From contig JAECYW010000025.1 in NCBI GenBank assembly GCA_023014335.1, positions 620,001 through 684,000 on the forward strand: a DNA stretch of 64,000 bases, read 5' to 3'. The notes under the pieces are model-generated. The model saw only the letters and a program-made list of their open reading frames with translations, did no database searches and was not told where the DNA came from. Shown one piece after another: positions 22,536-32,750 of the stretch (position 1 is its first letter; each line of letters opens with the position of its first letter). The stretch is from Galerina marginata (Eukaryota > Basidiomycota > Agaricomycetes > Agaricales > Galerinaceae). The position numbers and the translations under genes are program-made.

Positions 22536-23086
22536 TCAAGGTAGGTTGTGCATATCGAAGTCCTCTGATTCATAAAGGTCTCGATACCATTCAGGCTCAC
22601 GCTTCAGAATTTCCACCTGTCCCTGCGTCGGTATGCGATGAAAACGCTCCGCTTCGTTGACCCAAAGCATCAGAAAGCCCAGACCGTCTTTGTTCTCTGG
22701 GTCCATCTTCTCTTTTTCCGTCTGTGGTTCCACCAACACCGTCTGTAGGTGCATAAATCCGGATGCAGCCTTCAGATAGGTGCAGCCAAGATAGAAAGGG
22801 TCGCGCGACGGGATGCCTCTTTTCCGCCAACGTTTCCCGAATTTGGCCAGCTCTTCCGCAGTGATAGGCCAACCCAGGAAGTAAAAACGGTCGTCTGTAG
22901 TCGCGATGGTAGGCATTGGCTTGAAACGGTAGAGTCGTTTCTTTGGATCAACATCAGGACCACAGAGATGCGGGCTTAGGTAAAGACTCTCCTCTGTGCC
23001 GTCTTCGTGACGATAGGTGAACTGGAATGCAAGTAAAGACGCAGAAGCTATAGAAATAATAAGCCACTTACAGAAAGGTCGCACAT
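22536..23086 (-). CDS. Small YFLGWP/MLWVNEAE family protein, copy 1
   Basis: Function unknown. Exon 1 (23,086-23,072) encodes MCDLS, followed by a 50-bp GTAAGT-CAG intron, then 23,021-22,536, for about 167 residues. Shared blocks with the other copies are HEDGTEE, DVDPKKRLYRFKPMP, RFYFLGWPIT-EEL, VEPQTEKEK, LGFLMLWVNEAERFHRIP-QGQV and EPEWYRDLYESEDFD. There is no signal peptide or membrane segment. It lacks the DKL insert found in copies 2 and 3. It is divergent from copy 2, with starts 126 bp apart, so they may share a promoter region. Confidence 0.75.
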
Positions 23087-23211
23087 TTTGTGAAGGAAAG
23101 GTGTGGGTCGAATTTGAGGGACGCGCCGAAGGACGCGCCGATATATGAGCCACCGTGAGAAAATAACCTTTCCAAACAATTGTCGCGGCTGTGGCTAAGT
23201 GCCACTGCCTG

Positions 23212-23777
23212 ATGGAAACGACCCAAACTGTGAGTAACTTGGCTTTCTTTATTACACAGTCTTATTTATTTTCTAGTTCGCTTATTATCACGAAGATGGC
23301 ACGAAAGAGATGCTCCAATTGGATCCACGTCTTACCAGTCCGAATGTCGATCCAAAGAACCGTCCCTACGCTTTCAAACCAATGCCCGCCGACGCGGCTA
23401 CATGCGGCCATTTCTACTTTTTAGGGTGGCCTATAACCAGCGATGAGTTGAAGGAATTCGGTACCCGTGTAAAGCCTGCTGGGCCACGCCGTGGACCGCT
23501 TCAATTCGCAGCTGGGTGTGATTACTTGAGGGCGGTATCTGGCTTCGAGTATCTGCGGACGGTTTTAGTGGAACCACAGACGGAAGAGGAGAAGAATGCG
23601 CCTGAGAACAAACACGGTTTAAGTTTTCTTATGCTGTGGGTCAACGAGGCAGAGCTTTTCCACCGCATTCCCAATCAGGGCCAAGTGGACAAGCTCGTCG
23701 AGATACTCAACCATGAACCGGCTTGGTATCGCGATATGTACGAAACGGAGGAGTTTGACCGCCACCACATCCACTGA
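23212..23777 (+). CDS. Small YFLGWP/MLWVNEAE family protein, copy 2
   Basis: Function unknown; 172 residues. Exon 1 (23,212-23,229) encodes METTQT, followed by a 47-bp intron (GTGAGT-TAG), then 23,277-23,777. The conserved blocks are FYFLGWPITSDEL, GCDYLRAVSGF-YLRTVLVEPQTEEEKNAPENK, FLMLWVNEAELFHRIP, QGQVDKLVEIL and EPAWYRDMYETEEFDRHH. The Asp/His-rich C-terminus and the invariant W, E and H residues suggest a folded domain, but I recognise no family. It is closest to copy 3, including part of the 3' flank (a shared TTAGTACCATTCGAGTTGC segment), so these two are a recent duplicate pair. Confidence 0.8.
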
Positions 23778-24220
23778 CATGCTTCCAATTCATATGTTAT
23801 TGTTCGTCACATCAAGTCTTGCCAAGTTTTTGCGTATAATTTTCGCGTATTAGTACCATTCGAGTTGCTTTGTATCATATACTTTAAATTGTATCTTATT
23901 CACGCCCATCTCCCAGGTGGACAAGTTCCTCCTACCACAGGCTACTAGTACCTGAAGTCAACAAAGTCCCCAATGTTGCAAGGAGCATGTGCTCTAGATT
24001 TACTCAAATTGAGAAGTAGACATTTTAGAACGTGATCAATATTTACACAATTTGTCTTTTCAAGGGCAAGGAATAACAGCTTTTAAAATGAAGTCGTCGC
24101 CATGGTATGTCTTACGGAAATGCTGAGCCAGGCCGTCAAAGAACCAACACCGAACAGCCCCGAGGAGGTTAATACAGAAAGGTCGAAGAATCAATTAATT
24201 AATGAGGGAGCCAGACATTG
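23778..24220. other. Intergenic 3' flank
   Basis: The first 120 bases are shared with the flank of copy 3 (26,330-26,400). Nothing else was seen. Confidence 0.5.
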
Positions 24221-25240
24221 TTAGGGAGTGGTGACTTGGGCCCATAAATCCTGGTTAAATTCGCGAAGACGTCGTTCGATGAGGAAGAGCATGTAGTCGG
24301 ACTCCTCTGTATTGATGTCAAGCCATGGCTTGTTGTCGAAAAGTTGGGAAATTTCGTCTTCAATGGCGGTTTTTGGGCTGTCTGGGTCATGTTCAATATG
24401 AGAGAATTCATCTTCAACCTTGGAAGGTTGAGAAGGTCCTTCTGCACTGGAATCGACATAGTCGTCGTCGTCGCCATGGGCCGGGCTCGGAGTTGGAGGA
24501 TGAAGCTCTAGGATAGCCTCACGTTGATACTCGTAATATGTCCACAACTCGCCATATGCCAGGATGCATCCAATTGTCTTCAGATTTTTGCTCGATTGAA
24601 ATGCATGCCACGCCTGGTCCCTGGTCTGGGCTTCGTCATTCAGAACTGTGGGCTCAGGCACAGTATTATTGAGAGGAGATCTTGGTTTATTCTCGACGAT
24701 GAGATCACGAATCTCGAGTGGAGTATCACCTCCCAGAGGATAGAAATATGATATAATCCTAGAGAAGTCCGGAAATCGCGATGAGTCGACATTACAATTG
24801 GTCCCAGACGCAGGAGCTGGTGGGGTTGCCGGTGAAGGGACATTGTCAGGATAAGCGTCATAGTCGACCGGCGCAAAGTTATCGTCTTCGGAATTCTTTC
24901 TCTTGCGTTTTGCCTTTGGTATGACCGTGAGAGGTGACCCAAGTGTGAGGCTCCGCGGCGCTTGGTTAGGAGTTGGAGTGGACGGGAGAAAAGGAACAGA
25001 ACGACGCTGTGATTTCGCACCTTCACGGCGCGTTCCAGGCGATGGAGGAGATGGGGCGACCGCTGTGCGCAATGACGTGAGGCGCTTGAGATCAACATAA
25101 ATGTAGGCTACTGGGTCTTGGGGGTAGATAACAGGTACAATGAATGATTCGTCTTCGCTGCTCTCTTGAATTTTGCAGAGCTTGCGGAGGACGATCGCCC
25201 AAACATCGTACCAGGGGTGTTCCAGGCGGCCGTCATTCCT
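24221..25240 (-). CDS. Hypothetical protein with a PD-(D/E)XK-like motif (5' end unresolved)
   Basis: An open frame of about 340 codons runs from at least 25,240 to a stop at 24,221. It begins HPWYDVWAIVLRKLC, a motif I associate with a widespread uncharacterised mushroom family. A low-complexity basic middle follows (AKRKRKNSEDD, a possible nuclear signal), then a folded segment with FPDFSRIISYF and, about 35 residues later, LEIRDLIVENKPR. A PD ... (E)xK pair of this spacing resembles the core of PD-(D/E)XK nucleases, which is inference. The C-terminus is acidic. No in-frame ATG precedes HPWYD; an upstream exon is needed or the gene is truncated. It sits between family copies 2 and 3. Confidence 0.6.
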   Translation of the reverse strand, partial: RNDGRLEHPWYDVWAIVLRKLCKIQESSEDESFIVPVIYPQDPVAYIYVDLKRLTSLRTAVAPSPPSPGTRREGAKSQRRSVPFLPSTPTPNQAPRSLTLGSPLTVIPKAKRKRKNSEDDNFAPVDYDAYPDNVPSPATPPAPASGTNCNVDSSRFPDFSRIISYFYPLGGDTPLEIRDLIVENKPRSPLNNTVPEPTVLNDEAQTRDQAWHAFQSSKNLKTIGCILAYGELWTYYEYQREAILELHPPTPSPAHGDDDDYVDSSAEGPSQPSKVEDEFSHIEHDPDSPKTAIEDEISQLFDNKPWLDINTEESDYMLFLIERRLREFNQDLWAQVTTP

Positions 25241-25752
25241 AGATGCGTGCTTGAATCATGATGCTGCTAGCAGCTCCTTATCCCTTGGACGGCGGCCATT
25301 TACGACAAGGCAAGGAGGGGGCAATGATTCAGCAAAGAGCTGCAAGCTTTGGCGGGGCGGGAGACAACAGCAACGTCGATTTAAAAGCCTTTCTTAGATT
25401 TGTAACACTGAAAGCTATGCCACGGATATGACTCGGTGTGGAGGGCCATTCACAAGTCACACAGAAACGGCCCAGAACTGGAATACAAAATCCGAAAGTT
25501 CCATTTTTTGTCGACAGAGAACACCCTTGAGAAATTAAAGATTATAGGCGTTGGAAAACAATGGACGAATTGCAAACAATGGCCATCTGGCATATCGATG
25601 ATCGCGGAGTCGACGCGGACAGAGAACTCGATTGAGTTCATGCCACCATCCACACGCGTTCACGCTGTTCCCTGTTTTGGGTTGTTGTCCATTTCGCACG
25701 ACCTTGAGGCTTGCAGTTCGACGCGTGCTCATCCTTCCCCAAACCGTTCATG

Positions 25753-26314
25753 ATGGAAACCACCCAAAGTGTAAGTGACTTCTCATTCTTCCTTACGCCG
25801 CCTTATTTATCCCCAGTTCTTCTATTACCATGAAGATGGCACGAAGGAGTTGCTTCACTTGGACCCGCGTCTTTCCAGTCCAAATGTCGATCCAAAGAAA
25901 CGACCCTACAAATTCAGCCCAATGCCCGCCGACGCGACTGCAGGCGATCGTTTCTACTTCTTAGGGTGGCCCATAACTTGCGACGAGTTGAAGGCATTCG
26001 GCACTCGTGGAAATCCCGGCTGCCGGCCTGGACCACTTCAAGTTGCAGCTGGGTGCGATTATCTGAGGGCGGCGTCAGGCTTCAGGTATCTACGGACAGC
26101 TACAGTGGAACCACAGACGGAAGAGGAGAAGAATGCGCCTGAAAACAAGAACGGCTTGGACTTCCTCATGTTATGGGTTAACGAGGCAGAGCTTTTCCAC
26201 CGCATTCCCAGCCAGGGCCAAGTGGACAAGCTCGTCGAGATACTCAAACGCGAACCAGCTTGGTATCGCGATATGTACGAGACGGACGAGTTTGACCGTC
26301 ACCACATCCATTGA
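25753..26314 (+). CDS. Small YFLGWP/MLWVNEAE family protein, copy 3
   Basis: Function unknown; 171 residues. Exon 1 (25,753-25,770) encodes METTQS, followed by a 46-bp GTAAGT-CAG intron, then 25,817-26,314. It is collinear with copy 2 across its full length (HEDGTKE, LSSPNVDPKKRPYKFSPMPADA, FYFLGWPITCDEL, VEPQTEEEKNAPENKNGLDFLMLW, EPAWYRDMYETDEFDRHHIH). The intron sits at the same place in all copies. It was probably created by duplication of copy 2 around the 24,221-25,240 gene. Confidence 0.8.
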
Positions 26315-27040
26315 CACGCCTCCCGGTCATCACTTACTGTTTTTCGCGATCGAGTTCTCTGTAGTATTAGTACCATTCGAGTTGCTTTGTATTCCTTGTA
26401 TTTTTATGCACTACTATATTACCTGGAGTGGACGGGTTCATACTTGTACCACCTACAGTTTTTCCATCACTCATTTGTATATATCGCGTTCCAAGGAATA
26501 TCCACGACGATTTTTCGTGCTTTCTTCACAACGTCAAATGGAAAAATGACTCAAAAGTTGATGAGGATACCATTCACATAAGGCTGGATACAAAGATTCT
26601 CTGGACGTTCTTTCTTTCTGCGAGTGGGAAAGTATCTATCATACATTACATCTTATCCCCTGTTGTTTAAAGTCCTGTATCCAATAGAATACATAAAACA
26701 CCTTGAATTCACTAGAAATGATAGGACATTGATAGAACTGCTGGAGCGAGTTGGGAGCGAGCTGGAGACATAAACTAAAGTAAGTCGATTACGTAATCTC
26801 GGGCGGCTGATCCGCCTTGGCTGGCCCGGGGAACGCTATTTTCAACAACAGTAACAAATATGGCCGAGGATTCTCGTCAAGAACACCATGGCCAATCCTT
26901 AGAGACAGAGGAGGATTTGGTTGAAGAGGACAATGCAGTGCATGGAAACAAAGGTGGAGAGTGAATGCAGGCTTTACAAGAGAAGGATTGACCTGTGGCC
27001 ATGTTCTACACGACCACCGAGGGACGAAGTGGGCACTCCG
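26315..27040. other. Gene-free stretch
   Basis: The first 90 bases are shared 3' flank with copy 2. Nothing recognisable follows. Confidence 0.5.
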
Positions 27041-27610
27041 ATGTAGTTGCGGTAATCTACGTGTAGATGACGCATCTGAGCTTAAGTTCAATGGTTTGGG
27101 TGTCATGCTTGGCTCAAGAAGTCCTGCTTTCTGTAGAAAGAAAAGGATCAGTATGCATAAACAAGGACCTCTACACCGAAACCGACCTCAAAAGAACGCA
27201 AATGCGAGCTTCACCCCTGGACACGAAGCGGAGACTTCGACGAGTCAGAGCGATCGCCCAGATTTGCCAGCAAGGCAGCCAAAGAAACCATCGCCTCGAC
27301 GTGACTTCACGCCTTCATGATGGATCAGAAAGAACCGACAGAAGGCATATTCAAAAATGTGCGCTTCAAGCCGTACCTAAGTTAGAAATCGACAAATCCC
27401 ATGAGGTCATCTAAGTCCATTTGAGAATGTAAATCAATGAACCGTTGATATTGTGGTAATCGATGTAGAGATAGGCGCGTTTGAGCTCGCAATAATTCAG
27501 GTCTCTTACTTGGCCCAAGAATTCCTACTTTCTATTGAAAGAAAAGGATCAGCAGGTATACGCGAGAACCTCTAAAACCGAAACCGACCTTAAAAGAACG
27601 CAACTGAGCC
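27040..27610 (-). repeat. Tandem about 400-bp copies of the F-box gene 3' flank
   Basis: The block at about 27,040-27,200 (GTAGATGACGC, then CTCAAGAAGTCCTGCTTTC and GAAAGAAAAGGATCAG) recurs at about 27,440-27,610 with substitutions. Both correspond to bases just downstream of the F-box gene at 27,590, and a third diverged inverted copy lies at about 11,050-11,540. Confidence 0.55.
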
Positions 27611-28588
27611 GGACATAACAAGCTCCCGCTTCTGCTCCTCGACCACCTCCTCAGCCCATCTCCACCGATCCCACTGTCGAAAGGCAGTTTCCTGAACTGC
27701 CTTTCTTATAGTCTTCGGATGCGGAGCCGCCCTAAAAACACATCGTGGGTCGCCCAGCATCCTCAGGCCGGCACAATATGCCTCTACCCTCGTCATCGCC
27801 GAAGTTCCTGGTCCTCTTGTCCTGCTTAAAAAATGGAAGAGCAGAACCTCAAGCTTTGGTAAAATCCCGAGAATACGAGACACACTCGCATGAGCGGACT
27901 CGGGATGCGTGGCATCGAGAGGCGGGAGTTGCAGTTGGATGTGAGTGAGCTTGGGTATCAGCCGGAAGGCGGTCCAGTCTCACTGCTTCCACAAAAAAGA
28001 GTCCTCCGCGACGCTCAAATGCGTGACGCCTGTGAAAATTGGCATATTGAGGTTGATGATGCTCGATGGCGAGGGGCCGTTGGCGATAGGAAGTGCGAGG
28101 TGCTGGGGCCGAAGTCCGGCCATCCCTATCAAAGCAAAAGGGTCCGAGAGCCAGCAGGCAAGGTCGGTGACGCCCCTGCACGCTTGTAAGATCTGCACTG
28201 CAACACCGCGGTCGATGAACACGGACATGTAGAGCGCTTTAACGGCTTTGGCCAACGTGTTTGGCTGGGAACGGAGTGCGTCGAGGAATTTTAAGGACGT
28301 CGAGGGCCAAATCAGGACGACGACCTCTTGTAATCGTGCTTGGAGACTACATATAATAACGGTGTCAAGACCTCCACAAATAGGATATGAAGAAGAAACA
28401 GACCTTTTGAGAAACCATGGGGAAACCAACAACAACGCAGCAGTAAGTTCTGGGTTATCATTCGCGACTCGATGCAGGATGTTTTCGATGATTTCTGGAG
28501 GTAAAAACGGCTCCGGTGCGTCTTCATGCCACGAAGGACGGCTCGACCCCTTCAGTACCGCGCTTGAGCTTGACATTGATGAGGGCAA
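27590..28588 (-). pseudogene. F-box-like gene with one in-frame TGA
   Basis: F-box proteins recruit substrates to SCF ubiquitin ligases. One continuous minus frame encodes a Ser-rich start, an F-box-like segment LPPEIIENILHRVANDNPEL-TAALLLVSPWF, then a repeat-poor region (LIWPSTSLKFLDALRSQP, LYMSVFIDRGVAVQILQACRG, FTGVTHLSVAED). The frame is interrupted only by a TGA after SFLWKQ (about 27,980) and then continues in the same frame through DWTAFRLIPKLTHIQLQLPPLDA and GDPRCVFRAAPHPK to a TAA at 27,590. CAG-TGA-GAC-TGG suggests a TGG-to-TGA change. It is either a young pseudogene or an assembly error. A short intron near 28,380 cannot be excluded. Confidence 0.65.
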
Positions 28589-29067
28589 GGAAGAAAACTA
28601 TCATGATCAATGGGACGCTATATTTATGTCAAGGATCAGTGTGGCTGTGCAATGTTAACAAGCATAAGTATTTCCCAACTAGACTTCTGGTTGGACGGAC
28701 GCAGATAACTGACCCAGGTGCGTCATCCTAAAGACCTGGTCAATATGGCGGCAGAGAAAGACAGAAGAAAAGTTTAAAAAGATTGGCTTCCTCCGAGAAA
28801 GATTCTCCTACACGGAAACGCGATATGAAGGCAAGTTGTACTGTCTTCAAAGCCATTTTCACAGCAAGCAAATAGTATCAGGAAATTGTGAAAAGTTGTC
28901 GATGCAAGGGTTCTCAGAGTCTTGTATGAATAAATAGTCAAAACCGTGTTCGAACGAGGATTATTCCATTGCTCTATGTATCTGGAAAAAATATCATAGT
29001 GTCAATATAAAGGTTAAAACGTCAGAGAAAGAAGAAAGATTCACCTAATCGGTGCAAAGGAGTGCTT
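28589..29067. other. Gene-free stretch
   Basis: No coding region, repeat or RNA was recognised. It includes the 3' flank of COX6. Confidence 0.5.
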
Positions 29068-29539
29068 TTATGAGGTGTAAAGTTCCTCCTTCAATGTCAA
29101 ACCTACGGAACAGACCTCCATGAGTACAAGTTATCTAACGTTAACTAAAGCACATACCCAATTCTTCCCGCAGAGATTTCAGTTCATCGACATATGCCTG
29201 ATATTGCGACTTGCTTTCCACCTTCTCCTTCACTCCCTCAAAAACGCGTACGGCGGTAGCGTAATCGTTCACACGTCGAGCAGCATGAACAGCAGCTTCA
29301 ACGACGGCAGTCGATGGTACCAGGTCGTGTGCAAAGCAGTTGTTGAGGCCGCGCTGGACCTCGAACAGGTCTTCTGCGCTTTGGAAAAATTTGACGTATC
29401 GCTCGGAGAACGACTCGAAGGACTCCTGAGCGTGGCTGCTGGCAGCGCGAACGGCGAAGGCGGGAGTCCGTGCACTCCTGGCGACGACGGAGGGGCGAGC
29501 TGCGGTGCGGAGGACGGTGGAGAGCATCTGGGCACGCAT
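29068..29539 (-). CDS. cox6: Cytochrome c oxidase subunit Va (yeast Cox6)
   Basis: A nuclear-encoded subunit of mitochondrial complex IV, peripheral on the matrix side. Exon 1 (29,539-29,158) and exon 2 (29,102-29,068) are split by a 55-bp GTATGT-TAG intron and give 138 residues. The N-terminus (MLSTVLRTAARPSVVARSAR) is Arg-rich without acids, a typical matrix presequence. The mature domain has ESFSERYVKFFQSAEDLFEV, RGLNNCFAHDLVPS, RRVNDYATAVRVFEG-KEKVESK and YVDELKSLREELG, completed by LTLKEELYTS from exon 2. A second ATG four codons downstream is an alternative start. The size fits the family. The plus-strand ORF across this gene is a shadow. Confidence 0.95.
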
Positions 29540-29837
29540 TTTGGTGGTGGTGAGGGAAATGGCGGAGGAAAGATGGGTTGGTTCGGGGTCGTCCGGAAAT
29601 GTCCGACTCCGACATCACGGCTGTGATCAAACATAGTACGACAAACTGAGTCATTGCAAAAAAAAATATGGCTCTCCAAAAACTATCATCTCACTCGCTC
29701 AAACCTTGTAAAAATATCAAGATTATATCCTATTTCTACGATTCATGTCGTTGCTGGGACGCCATCAGAGCCTCCATGAAGCACAGTGTCCACATCAGTA
29801 CCATCGATGGTCAAGAATCTACCGCAAAGTCTTTTGC

Positions 29838-30719
29838 CACTATGCACCCCAAGCCGGGTTATTATTCCCGGTTGGGCAACCCGTCGAACGAGGCGAAGAA
29901 ACCTGCTGGACGGGTCAAATATACCAGCTAGACAGGTATACGTCCAGTCAGACGAGTTTTTCCTAACGGGTTGCTGACGGGTTCAAACAACTAATTTTTT
30001 GTCGGATTTAACCCGTCTCGGAAACCCGGCTGACGGGTTGTTTAAAGTCGTTGAGCGGGGAAAATGAAATATGAGAAATCAAGCTCGAAATAACCATTTA
30101 TCTAGCTTATCAACTAGTAGCCAGCTTACACGAATAACTGAATGTCAAATTGAAGGCGCCTGCAAAGGATCTTTATATGCAACTACTTACTTCACTTTGA
30201 TTAGTATTAGCTTATTTGATAATTTCTTAATTGGACGTCAGTCAGGGTTCGAAACAGCGATGTCTTAACTCTCAAAATATAAATTTATGGGCAATCAACC
30301 ACTCTACCATTGGGAAACACATGAATTCAGCATACCGCGTGGATTTAGCGACGGAATTGCGGAAGGAGGTTTCTTGACAACCGGAGGTGTGATGTCGGGA
30401 GATCAAGTCTATTTTTACCATATAACAAACTACCGAGTGGTACAACGGTAAGAACATGTGTCTTTTTTTCATTGCGCAGGTTCGGTTCCTTCTGTGGGCT
30501 ATTTATGATCCGGGGGAATTCGCCCATTAAACTGGTTGAATAAACTTCATTGTGGTACACTGGTAATAATTCCTCGAATTTCTGGTCATTCACAAAACCC
30601 GTGCGCTCCTAGTTTAAATTACCCGTTTATCGACTACCCGTCGACCACCCGGGCAACTGGAAATTAGTTGATACTACCGGTGCCCCTGGGGAAAATAACC
30701 CGGCCTGAGGTGCACAGTG
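29838..30719. mobile_element. 882-bp non-autonomous CACTA-type element
   Basis: The ends form an imperfect inverted repeat starting CACTRTGCACCYCARGCCGG and continuing GTTATT(A)TTCCC. The terminal CACTA/CACTG and the flanking 3-bp direct repeat TGC (29,835-29,837 and 30,720-30,722) place it in the CACTA (EnSpm/CMC) superfamily. Subterminal regions carry many copies of ACCCGTC/GACGGGT in both orientations and an inverted CAACTAATTT, as expected for transposase binding regions. No transposase ORF is present. The interior carries three tRNA-like A-box motifs. Confidence 0.75.
30235..30570. other. tRNA-like pol III promoter motifs inside the CACTA-type element
   Basis: On the minus strand at about 30,293-30,303 there is an A-box match (TGGTAGAGTGG) followed by a B-box-like GTTTCGAACCC near 30,250. 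On the plus strand at about 30,436 there is TGGTACAACGG followed by GGTTCGGTTCC near 30,480, and another near-match TGGTACACTGG at about 30,552. The acceptor and T stems do not pair, so none is a functional tRNA gene. They may be tRNA-derived SINE remnants. Confidence 0.4.
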
Positions 30720-30722
30720 TGC

Positions 30723-32463
30723 ATTATTACGAAGTCAAGGTATAATCTTTTTCGCTGCTTCGGATGCTTCATCTGTGGCGAGTTTCCCTACTTTTTCTAT
30801 CTCAATCGACAAGCCCGAGTTTGTCAGGCCTGGCCTTTATGAAGATCCAGGCGCATGTTTTCCCCTGCTTGGCCATCGAGCGAAACAGCCTTCGGCAGTC
30901 TTCTACCTCAGCGCTCCACATGTACTGGCTTGGTAGATATGGCATACTCAGTGTAGCCAGCATCCCGACGGGCTGTCAGGTTCTCAAGCCGCCACTGATT
31001 ACAATGACATTGGCGGGTGCACAGCAATCCCGCCCTGACGGCGGGTCTCACGTCGGTTTCACGTGACATATCCACTTTGAAAAGCATTGTCGATAACAAC
31101 AAAGTGCTTTCGGCGTCTTGTGAGCTTGTACCTCGATCATACCGCCGCAACCCAAACCTGAAATCTCGATGGACCACTGCCTTCAGGCATATGGATTTTC
31201 TTGTTATTATTGCTATCGACGTGAACGACGTGGGACGCGAGTCCTGTCATGAAGGCCTCGAAAATATTGCTGCCTCTCGTGGAAGATGTTATCGAGTTCG
31301 AGTGACTCTCCTTGACTGAGTGATGGTCCTCATGATTACATTTGCGCCATTTGTGACACCTTGGATGTGAGCGCAGTGCTGGAATACCGCGGCGAAGTTA
31401 TCTTGGTTGTCAGACCTTGTGAAGAGCTGCTAATCTATCGCAGATTTCCTTCTTGGACGACGATAGAGTCACTGATACTTGGCACGCTGCCTAGGTCAAT
31501 TACTCTTTCTCACCCGCAGCACAGTTAGAAACAAAATAGGCATTCCCCGATAAAATGCTACCTGGGTGTCCACGTTGCCCGAATATAATTTGGTATTTCC
31601 ATTCCCTTACTCGTGTACACTACTCGCAGCTGACTCTGTCTATTAGGATTTTGCACGGATTTCGTTATTACATCCTCCCAATATTATTAACCCAAATCCG
31701 GACAACATCTGAATCTTTACAGTGCAAAAAACGATTTTCTTGCCCGGCCCCGAAAGCTCCTAGAGTAAATCATTTTCCGAGGGCCTTATGACTTACTCGG
31801 GGAACGGGGGACAGATGAAGTACGTGCAGCGCTATAGAGGGGGGCAGGCTCTTGGGTCCAGAGGATAAATGAATTACAGGGTGCTCGGCAAGTCAACCAG
31901 AATTTCAACCCGAAATTTAGAAAGTACGGAACTGACATAGCTTTATTCAGGTCTTGATTTGTCGAAGGGTCGAACGGGAAGACCAGGAATGCCTCCGCTA
32001 CATCCTCTCGGTACAGAACCTGTAATCCAACAACGGATCAACCTTTGTCGCGAGACGCGCCCGTCAAAAGCACAGCCCTAAGGCCGAACCAAACATAACG
32101 TAAGTGCGTCGGGATGTCCGACGTCACCACGACTGAGCGCCTCTACTACCCCACCATAGCGAACACTGTTTAACCACGGCAAAGCTGTTGGTGGACTGGT
32201 CGTTGCTGCCATACTGACATGATTGTTGGCCATCGCGCCATTTGGTGAGAACAATTTGGCGTAAAAAACATCAATAGCGTGGACAATTTGAGAAGCACGG
32301 GCAAACATGCATTTTAGGAAGGTCAGGCACGTGGCAAATATTCATAAACATATCCCTCTCAACACTTGCCGCTAGAGGTCCTAAGAGAATCCTCGCAATC
32401 TCGGAGACGACGAGGGATTGGCTGGGGTAGGGAGGACCCTGGCACTTCTCGGGACCTGGGAAG
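30723..32463. other. Gene-free stretch
   Basis: Only short ORFs without recognisable domains were seen. One minus ORF (32,078-32,308, ATG start, 76 residues) has nothing to support it. Confidence 0.4.
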
Positions 32464-32471
32464 ATGCTGTG

Positions 32472-32478
32472 TGACTCA
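32472..32478. promoter_or_regulatory. Gcn4/AP-1-type site TGACTCA upstream of the bZIP gene
   Basis: The exact consensus heptamer for Gcn4/CPC1 proteins lies 93 bp upstream of a TATA-like element and about 280 bp upstream of the bZIP start codon. Its position suggests autoregulation, which is inference. Confidence 0.55.
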
Positions 32479-32570
32479 GCCGAAGTCGTAAAGCATCATA
32501 GCCACTGAGGTGCGGGAGGGAGCACAGCCTAGCGCCGCTCTCGTGGGAAGCAGAGCCTGTACGGGAAAGG

Positions 32571-32578
32571 ATATAAGG
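32571..32578 (+). promoter_or_regulatory. TATA-like element ATATAAGG
   Basis: It lies 94 bp upstream of the donor of the 5'-leader intron, a suitable position for transcription starting near 32,600. Confidence 0.45.
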
Positions 32579-32664
32579 TACACAAGATTTCACTAACTTG
32601 GTCATACTCAGAGTCACTTCTCCCGTCCTCCTTTGACATTACTGTTGACACCAAACCAACCCAG

Positions 32665-32724
32665 GTGAGTACAATCCTACCGATCAGTCCATCGTCTCTA
32701 ACGATATCGGACCTTAGCTAACAG
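32665..32724 (+). other. 60-bp intron in the 5' leader of the bZIP gene
   Basis: GTGAGT donor at 32,665 and ACAG acceptor at 32,724. The coding ATG follows 26 bases later. The predicted spliced leader is short and contains no obvious upstream ATG. Confidence 0.55.
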
Positions 32725-32750
32725 AACAATACACCACTAAAGCAATCTCC

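Noticed and set aside
29120..29626. 168-residue plus-strand ORF
   Set aside because: It is the antisense shadow of the COX6 gene.
30240..30330. Minus-strand tRNA gene
   Set aside because: A good box A and near box B are present, but the acceptor and T stems do not pair.
32464..32508. 14-codon upstream ORF controlling the bZIP gene
   Set aside because: It lies upstream of the TATA-like element, so it is probably not transcribed.
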